57,920 nucleotides of DNA from Anaerolineae bacterium (GTDB lineage: Bacteria > Pseudomonadota > Alphaproteobacteria > DSM-16000 > Inquilinaceae), in the NCBI GenBank assembly GCA_028285185.1, contig JANQQD010000063.1, positions 1-57,920 on the forward strand. The letters run 5' to 3'. A program made the translations under genes and the position numbers. Shown piece after piece: positions 1 to 8,065 of this stretch. The notes under the pieces were generated by a model. It was given only the letters and a program-made list of their open reading frames with translations. It made no database searches and was not told the origin of the DNA. Every line of letters begins with the position of its first letter. Positions within the stretch are counted from its first letter, which is position 1.

Positions 1-251
1 GCCACGCCGCCGGTCAGCGTCGTCAGGTCCTCCGGCTCATACATCATGATCCGGTCGTAGACGTTGGCGTTGATCTCGCCCGTGGTGAGCTCGAACGCCT
101 CGGCCGGATCCATGGTGATGATGTCGTCCATGCGCATCGCCATGATCAGCGTATCGGCCGGCGTTTCGGCCATGGCCGGCAGGACGACCGGCGCGCTGAG
201 AATGGTGGCAGCAGAAAGCGCTCGCGTTGCCTGCTTCCAGGTGAAAGCCAT
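1..251 (-). CDS. ABC transporter substrate-binding protein, peptide/nickel type, N-terminal part only
   Basis: Reading leftward from an ATG at 251, an open frame of 83 codons runs off the left edge. It begins with a cleavable Sec signal peptide (MAFTWKQATRALSAATIL..., Ala-X-Ala at about residue 28) and continues DTLIMAMRMDDIITMDPAEA and then INANVYDRIMMYEP. That is how family 5 extracellular binding proteins (peptide, nickel, oligosaccharide uptake) start. A strong ribosome site, GGAAGGAG, sits just upstream of the ATG. The gene diverges from the P1-family peptidase at 445, so the 193-bp gap must hold both promoters. Permease and ATPase genes would be expected further left. The substrate cannot be told from this fragment. 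Confidence 0.85.
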   Translation of the reverse strand, partial: MAFTWKQATRALSAATILSAPVVLPAMAETPADTLIMAMRMDDIITMDPAEAFELTTGEINANVYDRIMMYEPEDLTTLTGGV

Positions 252-444
252 CCTTGTCTCCTTCCTGGTTTTCTGTCGGTGCCGTGGACCGGCACCGTCC
301 GCGTCGACCGCGGCTGTCCATCCGTGGTACCGGAGGCTCACGCCACAAGGGATTGCAGGGGCGTAGCGGCGGTACGGCGGAATCGTCCGCTGATCTTGAG
401 CGGAGATCGGCCGCCGGTCAATCTCGGGTGGCAGGGGTGGCACC

Positions 445-1563
445 ATGGCACAGGCGCATCTTCAGACTCCGTCGGGCCAGCCAAGGGCGCGAGCACTTGG
501 CGTTCCATTTTGCGGAACGCCGGGCATGCTGAACGCCATCACGGACGTCCCCGGCGTGCATGTCGGCTATGTGACGCTGATCGATGGCGAAGGATCCCTC
601 ATCGTCGGTAAAGGGCCCGTCCGCACGGGCATCACCGCAATCCTACCGCGCCCCCATGGCGAACTGCTGACGCCCGTCTTCGCTGGCTTCTTCAGCCTGA
701 ATGGCAATGGTGAACTGACCGGCGCGCACTTGATCAACGAGATCGGCCAGCTCGGCGGCCCGATCACGATCACCAATACCCATTCCTGCGGCATTGCGCG
801 CGACGCCTCGGTGCAATGGATGGCTGCGCGCTTTCCGGATGACCTTGCGGACACGTTCGGCCTTCCTGTCGCGGCTGAGACCTACGATGGTTTTCTGAAC
901 GATATCAACGGATTCCACGTGCGTGCGGAGCATGTGCAGAAGGCGATCGACTGTGCCGCCGGCGACCCCTTGGAAGAAGGCGCCATTGGCGGCGGCACCG
1001 GTATGATCGCCTTCGGCTTCAAAGCCGGTTCGGGCACCGCTTCCCGCATCGTCGATCACCACGGAGAGCAGGTGACGATTGGCGCCTTCGTCCAGGCGAA
1101 CTTCGGCGACCGCCGGACCTTCACGTTGCGCGGCCACCCGCTTGGCCTGTCCCTGGCGGAGCCTGCCATGCGTCACGGTGAGGCGGAACGCGGCGGCAGC
1201 TCCATAATCGGCGTCGTTGCGACAGATGCCCCGCTGCTGCCGCACCAATTGAGCCGGCTGGCCCGGCGCGCCGCGCTGGGCATGGCGCGCACCGGCGGCA
1301 TGGCCAATCATACTTCCGGCGATCTCTTCCTGGCCTTCTCCACCGCCCATCAGGCGGCTCTGGCGCCGGGGGCTGCCGGATTCGCCGGTTTGCGGTTCAT
1401 CCCTGACAGCCAGGACCTGAACGCCCTGTTCGAAGCGACCGGCGACGCGATCGAAGAGGCGATCCTCAACAGCCTGGTCACGGCCACGGAGATGACCGGA
1501 CGTGACGGCAACTTCGTGCCGGCTCTGCCGCATGGGGCGGTACGGGCGCTTTTCCTGCGGTAG
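445..1563 (+). CDS. P1-family (DmpA/S58-type) self-processing aminopeptidase
   Basis: The 372-residue protein matches the DmpA / L-aminopeptidase D-Ala-esterase / beta-aminopeptidase family. These enzymes are made as one chain and cut themselves in front of a serine, which becomes the N-terminal nucleophile of the small subunit. The family core is visible: NAITDVPGVHVG near residue 30, TNTHSCGI near 111, GGGTGM near 182, and GGSSIIGVVATDAPL at 250-264, where the cleavage and catalytic serine (S252 or S253) should lie. The ATDAPLLPHQLSRLARRAALG segment is typical of the beta subunit. It diverges from a peptide-type ABC binding protein, which fits intracellular trimming of imported short peptides or amides; that link is inference. 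No signal peptide is seen. Confidence 0.88.
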   Translation: MAQAHLQTPSGQPRARALGVPFCGTPGMLNAITDVPGVHVGYVTLIDGEGSLIVGKGPVRTGITAILPRPHGELLTPVFAGFFSLNGNGELTGAHLINEIGQLGGPITITNTHSCGIARDASVQWMAARFPDDLADTFGLPVAAETYDGFLNDINGFHVRAEHVQKAIDCAAGDPLEEGAIGGGTGMIAFGFKAGSGTASRIVDHHGEQVTIGAFVQANFGDRRTFTLRGHPLGLSLAEPAMRHGEAERGGSSIIGVVATDAPLLPHQLSRLARRAALGMARTGGMANHTSGDLFLAFSTAHQAALAPGAAGFAGLRFIPDSQDLNALFEATGDAIEEAILNSLVTATEMTGRDGNFVPALPHGAVRALFLR

Positions 1564-1760
1564 CCCTTCGACTGCCGGGGCACCGAGATGGGGCAGCAGC
1601 CTCGCTGCCTGGGATCGGTGGCCGCATGCCGAGGGGCATTCCCATGCGCCAGCCGGTTGTTGCACCGCAACCACAAAAACAACCGATCTGCGCACAAACG
1701 GTCAGTCAGAAACTAATCTTAGCATAAACGCACTTTGATACACCTTTCGAATAAAATTCC

Positions 1761-1776
1761 TTAAAATTTGGTTAAC
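1761..1776 (+). promoter_or_regulatory. CtrA-type binding site, TTAA-N7-TTAAC
   Basis: The sequence is TTAA (1761-1764), seven bases, then TTAAC (1772-1776), a full match to the CtrA consensus known from Caulobacter and other alphaproteobacteria. It lies in the AT-rich core, 13 bases before the first of two DnaA-box-like nonamers. In Caulobacter, CtrA sites of this form sit in the chromosome origin and block DnaA-driven initiation; CtrA also binds many promoters. The match is read directly; binding is inferred. Confidence 0.6.
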
Positions 1777-1789
1777 GGCCAGTCCAGCC

Positions 1790-1810
1790 TGTGGAAAACT
1801 CCGTGGATAA
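1790..1810 (-). promoter_or_regulatory. Pair of DnaA-box-like nonamers
   Basis: TGTGGAAAA at 1790-1798 and CGTGGATAA at 1802-1810 read on the minus strand as TTTTCCACA and TTATCCACG. Each differs by one base from the DnaA box TTATCCACA, and they share orientation with start points 12 bp apart. Weaker relatives in the same orientation occur at 2265-2273 (TGTGGCAAA) and 2462-2470 (TGTGGATGC). Together with the CtrA box and the AT-rich flanks this resembles part of an alphaproteobacterial replication origin. None of the usual origin neighbours (dnaA, hemE, gidA, parAB, repABC) is in view, so the origin reading is tentative. Confidence 0.45.
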
Positions 1811-2718
1811 GCCACTGAGACCATGAAAACTTAGATTCGTAACCATCAAAATACAACAAAACGACATCAGACATGAGCAAGAATAGCAAAGAGAACTTAC
1901 AACACTTTTAGGAAAATGATCACGAACACGGAAAAGACAGCGATAGTCATACAACTGAATGTCGTCCGGCGCTGGAGCCTGTTGAAAACCGAAGCCGGCA
2001 CGCCGCTGTCCTTGGCCGAAAGTCCGAAGGTTGGCGTCGCCCAACAGCCCTGGCACGGCTATCGATAAAGAAAGAGGCGACGACAAATCTCACAGCAGCG
2101 GTCGCTCGCTTGATCGGATTGATGGCGGACATTCCCGCGACGGGAGCGAACGGAATTCGCGACCGGTGGTGCCATGCGTTGCCAACCCGCACCATAGCCG
2201 GGGCTCAAGCCGCCCCCGTCTGCACTCTCGAATAGTGGCGATCTCTATGGCGCTGTAGAGAACTTGTGGCAAATTCGTTACGTTCGGAAACGAACTTTTC
2301 GGTCAGGCAAGAGCTCGAAATTTCTGCCGCAGAATTGAGCAACATCAATCCTGCGGCCCTAGTGCCGCGGCACCTTTTCTCCTATGCTCGTCCCGGCTTG
2401 ATTGCGGCGGGTGAAGACAAATCACCCTGGCCAGACGACCAGTTTTGGCCGGCACTGGAATTGTGGATGCGTTACGCGCGGCCGTCCCAATTCCGCGTTC
2501 CGATGCCCGGACACCCGGCGCAAGAGCTACGAACAAGGCCGCTATAGCAACGGCAAACAAGGGGCTGGAGACCGACGGCGCCGCCTTTCTGCACCGAGGG
2601 GGCAGTGTCGCGGCATCTGTGGTGCCGGGATCCCGTTATCCAAGGCGGATCAGCCGATCCGGCCCGACGGGTTCTCTTGCGCCCGGCTATTCGTGTGGCA
2701 ATGGGGAGAACGTAACCA

Positions 2719-2988
2719 ATGAACAGTGCCTACAAGAAGGAATGTTTCATCGCACTGATTGCCTTTGCGGTGATGACACTGATGACGCACATCTTTCCGA
2801 TGTACTTTCTGTTTCCCGGACTGACTGAGAGCACCATCTTCGGTTTTCCCACGCACTACTTCCTGACGATCGTCATTGGCTGGCTGGTGCTGATCCCGGT
2901 CTACTGGATCTACATCAATGTCAGCGAAAAGGTCGATGCCGAGATCGCGGACTCCGGTGCACCGAAGTCCTCAGGAGGAGCTGAGTGA
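2719..2988 (+). CDS. Sodium:solute symporter small subunit (DUF4212)
   Basis: This 89-residue protein has two hydrophobic spans (about residues 9-32 and 44-67) and the family features YKKECFIALIAFAVMTL and GFPTHYFLTIVIGWLVLIPVYWIYI. It matches the short subunit (DUF4212 / TIGR03647) that always precedes a large SSS-family symporter of the VC_2705 group. A ribosome site GGGGAGAA lies upstream of the ATG. Its TGA overlaps the start region of the large subunit, so the two are translationally coupled. It is presumed to assist assembly or sodium coupling of the large subunit in the inner membrane; the substrate (acetate or another carboxylate in relatives) is not decided by sequence. Confidence 0.9.
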   Translation: MNSAYKKECFIALIAFAVMTLMTHIFPMYFLFPGLTESTIFGFPTHYFLTIVIGWLVLIPVYWIYINVSEKVDAEIADSGAPKSSGGAE

Positions 2989-4916
2989 TGATCCGCTTCT
3001 TCGTCTCCCTGTTCGCCCTGTTGGCTCTGCCGCTGACGGCCTTGGCGCAGACCGCCGGAGAGGCCCCGGCGGAACCCGAATTCTATCAGTTCGAGCCGAC
3101 GTCGGGCCTGTCGACGCTTGGCATCATCTACACGATCGCGATGGTCGGCCTGTTCCTCTATGTCGGTTGGCTGTCGAAGAAGCGCGTCGCCTCCAGTGAG
3201 GACTACTACGCGGCCGGCCGCAGCGTCGGCGGCGTGTCCAACGGCCTGGCCATGACCTCCAACTATATGAGCCTGGCCACCTTCCTGGGCTTCACGGCTC
3301 TCTTGTGGAGCATCCAGTACTTCCTGGTTGCCATCGTGCTGAGCTTCCTCGGCGGGTTCGTGATGATCTCCATCGCGATCGCCCCGAGCCTCAGGCGGTG
3401 GGGCAAGTTCACCAGCATGCAGTTCATCGGCGACCGATACGGTCATGCGGCCAAGGTCATTGCCGTGCTCTGCATGATCCTGCTCGCCCAGCTCTACCTG
3501 ATCGGGCAGATGAAGGGTGTCGGCAACGTCTTCCAGGTGATGTTCCATTGGGACTACACCACCGGCCTGATCGTCGGCGGCCTAGTCGTCACGACCTATG
3601 TGACGATCGGCGGAATGTACGGACTGTCCTACAACCAGACCCTGCAGGCGATCATCATGGGCATCGCGCTGTTCGTGCCCGCGGCGATCATCCTCTGGCG
3701 TCTGGGTGCCGGACCGGCCAGCTTCTTCCCGCCGTTCGGCTATGGCAGCCTGGTGCCCCAGATGATGGATGCCTTGCCGTCGTACTTCGACCCGTTCAGT
3801 ACCAGGGACGGGGCGTTACCGCTGACGCCGAAGTTCTATACGGCGATCATGCTGTCCATCGCCTTCGGCACGATCGGCCTGCCGCATATCGCCATGCGGT
3901 ACTTCACGGCACCGTCGGTGCGCGATGCCAAGATGTCCACGCTGTGGGGCATCATGTTCATCGGTGTCGTCTTCTTCACCACCTTCGCCATCGGCTTTGC
4001 CGCGAAGCTGTACGTGGTGAACGAGATCAACGCCAATGGCCTGCAGATCGCACCGGCCGAAGCGGACTTGCTGGTGGTGGTGATGAGCCAGGCGTTCACG
4101 CCGTCGTGGATCGCGGCCCTGCCGGTCGCGGGCGCGCTGGCGGCGGGCATGTCGACCATCGGCGGGCTGTTGATGGTCATCGGCACCGGCATCGGCAACG
4201 ACATCTATTCGACCGTCTCGCCGAACGCGAGCGACAAGTCCCGGGTGAAGGCCGGCTTCTTCTTCACCGCGTTGGGCGGACTGGTGACGATCGGCCTGGC
4301 GCTGAACCCGCCGGACTTCCTGCTCACCAGTGTCGTCTGGGCCTTCGTCGTGGCGTCGTCGACCTTCACGCCGGTGCTGATCCTCGGCATCTGGTGGAAG
4401 GGTGCCAACAAGCTCGGCGCCATGGCCGGCATGCTCGTCGGCGGCACGCTGTCGATCGTGCTGTGGTGGACGAAGGGTACGTTGCTGGGCGTCGAACTGG
4501 TCAATCTCGGCCCGCTCGGCTTCCTGGTGACTGCCATCTTCAGCGCATCGGCGGCCTGGTTCGTCACCATCGTCGTCAGCCTGATCACCGGCGGTGAGAA
4601 GGACGAGAAGATCCTGCGCGAAGTCGACCGCATCCACGGCTGGAACGACTACGACCCGCGCCGCTACAACGGCAAGGCGTTCCCGCTTGGCTGTGCGGCG
4701 ATCGCCCTGGCGCTGATGATCTGGTCGGCCAGCCCCGACCCGGCCTTCGTGGCGCTGGAGCAGGCCCAGGCTGCAGCCGCCGAAGCGGCTGAGGAAGCCG
4801 AAGCGGCAGGCGAAGACGCAGCGAGCGACGAAGCTGCTGGCGAAGACGCCGCTGGCGAAGAAGCTGCGGGCGAAGAAGCCGAAGGCGAAGAAGGGACGGA
4901 CGAAACGCAGGAGTAA
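2988..4916 (+). CDS. Sodium:solute symporter large subunit (VC_2705/ActP-like), with acidic C-terminal tail
   Basis: A 642-residue SSS-family transporter with about 13 hydrophobic spans and core segments such as YYAAGRSVGGVSNGLAMTSN, SLATFLGFTALLW and FGTIGLPHIAMRYF. AGRSV...N...SNYMS is typical of the ActP/VC_2705 branch. The N-terminus carries an extra signal-peptide-like stretch (LFALLALPLTALAQ) before the first transporter helix. After the last helix a roughly 50-residue tail of Ala, Glu, Gly and Asp repeats the unit AAGEDAA / AAGEEA. I start at the ATG at 2988, which overlaps the TGA of the small subunit and has AGGAGG nine bases upstream; a GTG at 2985 would add one residue. A strong intrinsic terminator follows at 4938. 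Confidence 0.9.
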   Translation: MIRFFVSLFALLALPLTALAQTAGEAPAEPEFYQFEPTSGLSTLGIIYTIAMVGLFLYVGWLSKKRVASSEDYYAAGRSVGGVSNGLAMTSNYMSLATFLGFTALLWSIQYFLVAIVLSFLGGFVMISIAIAPSLRRWGKFTSMQFIGDRYGHAAKVIAVLCMILLAQLYLIGQMKGVGNVFQVMFHWDYTTGLIVGGLVVTTYVTIGGMYGLSYNQTLQAIIMGIALFVPAAIILWRLGAGPASFFPPFGYGSLVPQMMDALPSYFDPFSTRDGALPLTPKFYTAIMLSIAFGTIGLPHIAMRYFTAPSVRDAKMSTLWGIMFIGVVFFTTFAIGFAAKLYVVNEINANGLQIAPAEADLLVVVMSQAFTPSWIAALPVAGALAAGMSTIGGLLMVIGTGIGNDIYSTVSPNASDKSRVKAGFFFTALGGLVTIGLALNPPDFLLTSVVWAFVVASSTFTPVLILGIWWKGANKLGAMAGMLVGGTLSIVLWWTKGTLLGVELVNLGPLGFLVTAIFSASAAWFVTIVVSLITGGEKDEKILREVDRIHGWNDYDPRRYNGKAFPLGCAAIALALMIWSASPDPAFVALEQAQAAAAEAAEEAEAAGEDAASDEAAGEDAAGEEAAGEEAEGEEGTDETQE

Positions 4917-4937
4917 CGCGTAAATACCATTCGTACC

Positions 4938-4972
4938 GAGGGGCCGCGTCCGCGCGGCCCCTCTTCCGTTTT
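4938..4972 (+). terminator. Intrinsic terminator after the symporter operon
   Basis: A perfect 11-bp GC-rich stem (4938-4948 with 4953-4963) closes a four-base loop TCCG and is followed by the T-rich stretch TTCCGTTTT. It begins 22 bp after the stop of the symporter large subunit and ends before the next gene, so it should end the two-gene transcript. Confidence 0.85.
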
Positions 4973-4992
4973 CCCAATGTCAAGAACACGAT

Positions 4993-5574
4993 GTGACGAT
5001 GGTGCTGGCCGACCTTTTCCTGCTCCGCGACGCGCCGTATCGGCACGCCTGCGAGAGCCCGCGGGCCCCCTTGTGGATCTCAGGGTTCCTGATCGCGACC
5101 GGGTGCCTGTACGGCGCGCTGGTCGCCACGTTCCAGCGTGCGGTCGGCGGCGAGATCCAAGGTTTCCCATTGTCGGACGTTCCCGACTGGATCCTCTATG
5201 CCGGGAACATGATCCCCGGCATGCTGATCGCGGTTGTGGTTCATGCCGGCATCACGATCGTCGTCTGGCTGATGGTCAAGGGGGCCAGCGGGCGTGGCCA
5301 GGTGGTGTTCCTCTACCGGGTGACAGCCTATCTCTTGCCGCTGGGCGTCCCTGCCCTTCCCCTCATCGCTGCAACCACGGTGACAGGCGCAAGCGACGGT
5401 GTCCCGCTCCCGCTCGAGGTGGCCTATACACCGCTGGCGGGCCTGGGTCTCTGTCTCTTCATCATCGGCCTGTTCAAGGCCATTCGCGTCGTCGAAGGGC
5501 TGAGCCTCGTACGCGCCGCGCTGGCCGTCGCGTTGTTCAGCCTGTTTTCGTTTTCCTTGCTGCTGATCATCTGA
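4993..5574 (+). CDS. Polytopic membrane protein, possibly Yip1-like
   Basis: The 193-residue protein has about five hydrophobic segments (about residues 28-46, 69-95, 103-124, 145-164 and 170-193) and ends inside the last one (FSLFSFSLLLII). The layout and the N-terminal DAPYRHACESPRAPLWISGFL resemble bacterial Yip1-domain membrane proteins, but I see no diagnostic motif, so the family call is weak. The start is a GTG at 4993, or an ATG at 4999, with no good ribosome site for either. It lies after a terminator and so is likely transcribed on its own. It is convergent with the gene ending at 5596. Confidence 0.65.
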   Translation: MTMVLADLFLLRDAPYRHACESPRAPLWISGFLIATGCLYGALVATFQRAVGGEIQGFPLSDVPDWILYAGNMIPGMLIAVVVHAGITIVVWLMVKGASGRGQVVFLYRVTAYLLPLGVPALPLIAATTVTGASDGVPLPLEVAYTPLAGLGLCLFIIGLFKAIRVVEGLSLVRAALAVALFSLFSFSLLLII

Positions 5575-5595
5575 CCGCCACGACCTGCGGCAAGT

Positions 5596-6147
5596 TCAAG
5601 CGGCGTAGACCTTCTCGTCCGCCGGATAGAGCAGGATCTCGCCGAGCTGGGCCCGATAGGCTGCAACATCCCTCTGGGCGTCTTCCAGATTGGGGAACTG
5701 CCCCCAGAATGAGCTGCCGGAGCTCGGGTTCTCCCCTGCAATGATCGCTTCAGTGCCTGCCAGGAAGAACTGCGCCTGAAGATAGAGGACCCGCGTCCAG
5801 ATCTTCGTGTGTAAGCGTCTGATCTGGTTGAGATGCGCACGGCCCGGCGGTGCGGGAAAGGCGCCGATCCCGAGCGCCCGCGTTCCCTGCCACACCAGGT
5901 TGGCGTGCTTGTTGTTCAACTGGCCACGCCATAGAGCCAGCTGCACCTTGTAAGCCTCGGGATCCCAGTCGGGGATTTCCCCCAGCTTCTGCTCCTTGCT
6001 GGCGATCTTGGCCTCAATGTCGTCGTTCAGCGTCTCCCAATGCCGCAGCGTCATGCGATCCGTCTTCAGCTTCTCGATAGCTGCAGCCACTTCCTTGTGG
6101 GACGGGCTGCCGAACCGGATCCCGTACAGATCGTGTTTGATGCTCAT
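5596..6147 (-). CDS. Unrecognised 183-residue soluble protein
   Basis: I do not recognise this protein. It is rich in charged helices, with no signal peptide or membrane span, and holds stretches such as HKEVAAAIEKLKTDRMTLRHWETLNDD and WDPEAYKVQLALWRGQLNN that suggest a helical bundle. It has many Trp, Gln and His residues and no obvious catalytic motif. A very strong ribosome site, GGAGGAGG, precedes the ATG at 6147, which supports it being a real gene. It is convergent with the membrane protein upstream in coordinate and about 230 bp from a divergent secreted-protein gene. Confidence 0.7.
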   Translation of the reverse strand: MSIKHDLYGIRFGSPSHKEVAAAIEKLKTDRMTLRHWETLNDDIEAKIASKEQKLGEIPDWDPEAYKVQLALWRGQLNNKHANLVWQGTRALGIGAFPAPPGRAHLNQIRRLHTKIWTRVLYLQAQFFLAGTEAIIAGENPSSGSSFWGQFPNLEDAQRDVAAYRAQLGEILLYPADEKVYAA

Positions 6148-6378
6148 AGCCTCCTCCCATGTTCTTCAGTTGGCGAGCGGACATCCGATGATCCGCCCAA
6201 ACGCAAAATCATCCGCCGCTCTGATTAAGGAAGAGTGGACCGACGAGGCGTCCGGACAAAGTGGGTTTCGCGGGTCGTGGGCTTGCGCCCCGCACGATAG
6301 CCCCGTCTTTGCCATCAGCGGGCCACATGCACGCGTACCATCCACCGTGCTCTTGGACTCTGTGAGACTGAGGTCGGA

Positions 6379-6765
6379 ATGAACACTCGGCTGGCAATGG
6401 CAGTGTCGGCAACCCTGGTCCAAGTTGCAGGTGCCCAGACGGCATGGGCCCTGCACGATGCCTGTTCGGACTTCGAGCCTCCGCAGGAGACACGGACCTA
6501 CGCCCTCACCGGTCCCAGCTTCCTGTGCGACGCCCCGCCCTGCTTCAACATGCTGCTCACCGATGTCGCGACCGGCGAGACGACCGAGATCGCGCATGTG
6601 TTCGCCTGTCCTGCCGATCCGGCAGACCGCGAGGCACTGGAGGCCCATGTGGGCCTCGACTTCGACGTGACCGTGAGCGTCATCGGATATCCAGCCACAT
6701 GGGACGGCTTCGGCCCAACGGCGGCTGTGTTCGTCGCCACTGGTATCGGGCCGGACCTGCCATAG
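6379..6765 (+). CDS. Small exported protein of unknown function
   Basis: The 128-residue product starts with a Sec-type signal peptide (MNTRLAMAVSATLVQVAGAQTAWA, cleavage near residue 25). The mature part of about 100 residues has four cysteines (CSDFEPP, SFLCDAPPC, FACPADP), which could form two disulfides in the periplasm. No family is recognised. The frame ends at 6765. Another frame (6766-6872) stays open just beyond it with a protein-like sequence, so a frameshifted or lost tail cannot be excluded. Confidence 0.65.
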   Translation: MNTRLAMAVSATLVQVAGAQTAWALHDACSDFEPPQETRTYALTGPSFLCDAPPCFNMLLTDVATGETTEIAHVFACPADPADREALEAHVGLDFDVTVSVIGYPATWDGFGPTAAVFVATGIGPDLP

Positions 6766-6884
6766 GCGTCCCATTTCCCGCCCTCTGTCGCCAATCCGCC
6801 ACCGGCGAGACCGTTGCCATCATGAGCGGGGCCACCGACCTGATCGATGGGAGCGCCATCAGTGTCGGTTGACGAAACGCCTTG

Positions 6885-7856
6885 CTACACCCCAAGCCGG
6901 AGCAGGAACTCCGTTATGGGAGACCGTGGCGGCCCGTCGGCCAACACTGAGAAGTGATCCGTGTCGATCGCCACGAACCGCACCATGCCGGGCGACAAGG
7001 TCGGCGGGAAATCGCGACCATAGACCAGACCGCGGCTGATCAGCCGGGTCATCACCTGTTCTGTCCGCTGCACGCTGTGCTCGGAATAGAGCGCAACGAA
7101 GATCGCCGCGGCGCGGTTGGCCAGCAGCCAGGACGCGAACATGTCCACATCGTCATAGATGCCATCCAGCAACAGAACGGCGCGGATGCGATCGCCGATA
7201 CCGCCGCGATCGAGGCTGTAGGCTATGGCCTTGTACCCGCCGCTGTAGCCCATCAGCGTGACCGGTGCGCGCGCGAATGCGGCGGCGGGCGCGCCGGTCG
7301 CCCCGGCCAGCACCGAGGCGGCTTCGGCCATCAGGTTTGCGGTCCCGCCGGCGCGGAAAAGCTTGCCGGGGCTGGAATCGACGGCATCACGCGCCAGCTG
7401 CGGCACCACCAGCGCCACATTGCGCCCGGAGCGGTTGACCTGGTCCAGCACGCCGGCGGAAATGACATCGTGCGGCACCGTCACCTGATGCTGGTGAAAG
7501 AAGACCGCGATTTCGAACGGTTGGGACAGGTCGAATTGCGGCGGCAGATGGAACAGCACGAGGTTGCTGTCGTAGTGCGGGTGCTCCGAAAACGCGATGC
7601 CATCGTCGGTGATGTGCAGGCGCGCCCCCGTCTCAGGGTCGACCTCGGTGAAGAAACTGTGGCCGCGGTCGCCATGTTCACCGTCATAAGGGAACGGGGC
7701 GCTGGCCAAAGGGGCGGTAAACGTCAATCTGCACTGGTTGGTGCCGGCACAAAGCGTGTTGATGGCTGCTCGGGCGTCGCGAAAGTCCGTCATTGCGGCC
7801 AACCCCGTGCCGGAGGCGGTAAGGAGAAACCGGCGTCGTCCCAATGGCTGCGCCAT
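6885..7856 (-). CDS. Exported alpha/beta hydrolase with twin-arginine-like leader
   Basis: From an ATG at 7856 the 323-residue protein begins MAQPLGRRRFLLTASGTGLAAM, which looks like a twin-arginine export leader. The body contains the nucleophile elbow LMGYSGGYKAIAYS (G-x-S-x-G), an acid-loop candidate LLLDGIYDD, and a late histidine in AIDTDHFSVL, the order expected for an alpha/beta hydrolase triad. The frame is open further upstream to 8072, but that would remove the leader and overlap the divergent SDR promoter, so I chose the inner start, although its ribosome site is weak. Substrate unknown; an esterase or lipase-like role in the periplasm is likely. Confidence 0.75.
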   Translation of the reverse strand: MAQPLGRRRFLLTASGTGLAAMTDFRDARAAINTLCAGTNQCRLTFTAPLASAPFPYDGEHGDRGHSFFTEVDPETGARLHITDDGIAFSEHPHYDSNLVLFHLPPQFDLSQPFEIAVFFHQHQVTVPHDVISAGVLDQVNRSGRNVALVVPQLARDAVDSSPGKLFRAGGTANLMAEAASVLAGATGAPAAAFARAPVTLMGYSGGYKAIAYSLDRGGIGDRIRAVLLLDGIYDDVDMFASWLLANRAAAIFVALYSEHSVQRTEQVMTRLISRGLVYGRDFPPTLSPGMVRFVAIDTDHFSVLADGPPRSPITEFLLRLGV

Positions 7857-8065
7857 CGGCGCTGTACCGTCGGTGAATTCGGGGGCGATGGCATGGTCTC
7901 TCGCGATCGGCGGCAATGGCGGCTCCGCGACGCGCCGGTTCGGCGTCGATTGGGATCTTTTGTGTCCGGCCTTGTGGCTGTCGAAGATATATCCTAGCCG
8001 GCCACGATCCTTCCATCGTTTCTCCCGCTGTCGGGAGACCGCGTCACAAGAGGACTGAGAGCGAG

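Larger units (their letters stand above)
1564..2718. other. 1.15-kb gene-free spacer with an AT-rich core
   Basis: I see no convincing gene between the P1 peptidase and the symporter. Bases from about 1680 to 1950 are much more AT-rich than the surroundings and carry the CtrA-type and DnaA-box-like sites listed separately. The rest has ordinary composition. A 93-codon GTG-started frame at 2266-2547 has no recognisable domain and no clear ribosome site, so I do not call it. The last ~150 bp should contain the promoter of the symporter operon, but I could not pick out confident -35/-10 elements. Confidence 0.6.

Noticed and set aside
643..1695. 350-codon frame on the minus strand across the P1 peptidase gene
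   Set aside because: It is the antisense shadow of a clearly conserved plus-strand enzyme, has no recognisable domain and reads as low-complexity Arg/Gly-rich sequence.
2266..2547. 93-codon GTG-started frame upstream of the symporter
   Set aside because: No ribosome site, no motif, and it lies in the spacer with possible DnaA-like boxes; insufficient support.
3305..4597. 430-codon plus-strand frame inside the symporter gene
   Set aside because: Out-of-frame shadow of the symporter, extremely rich in Arg and His, typical of GC-rich third-position bias.
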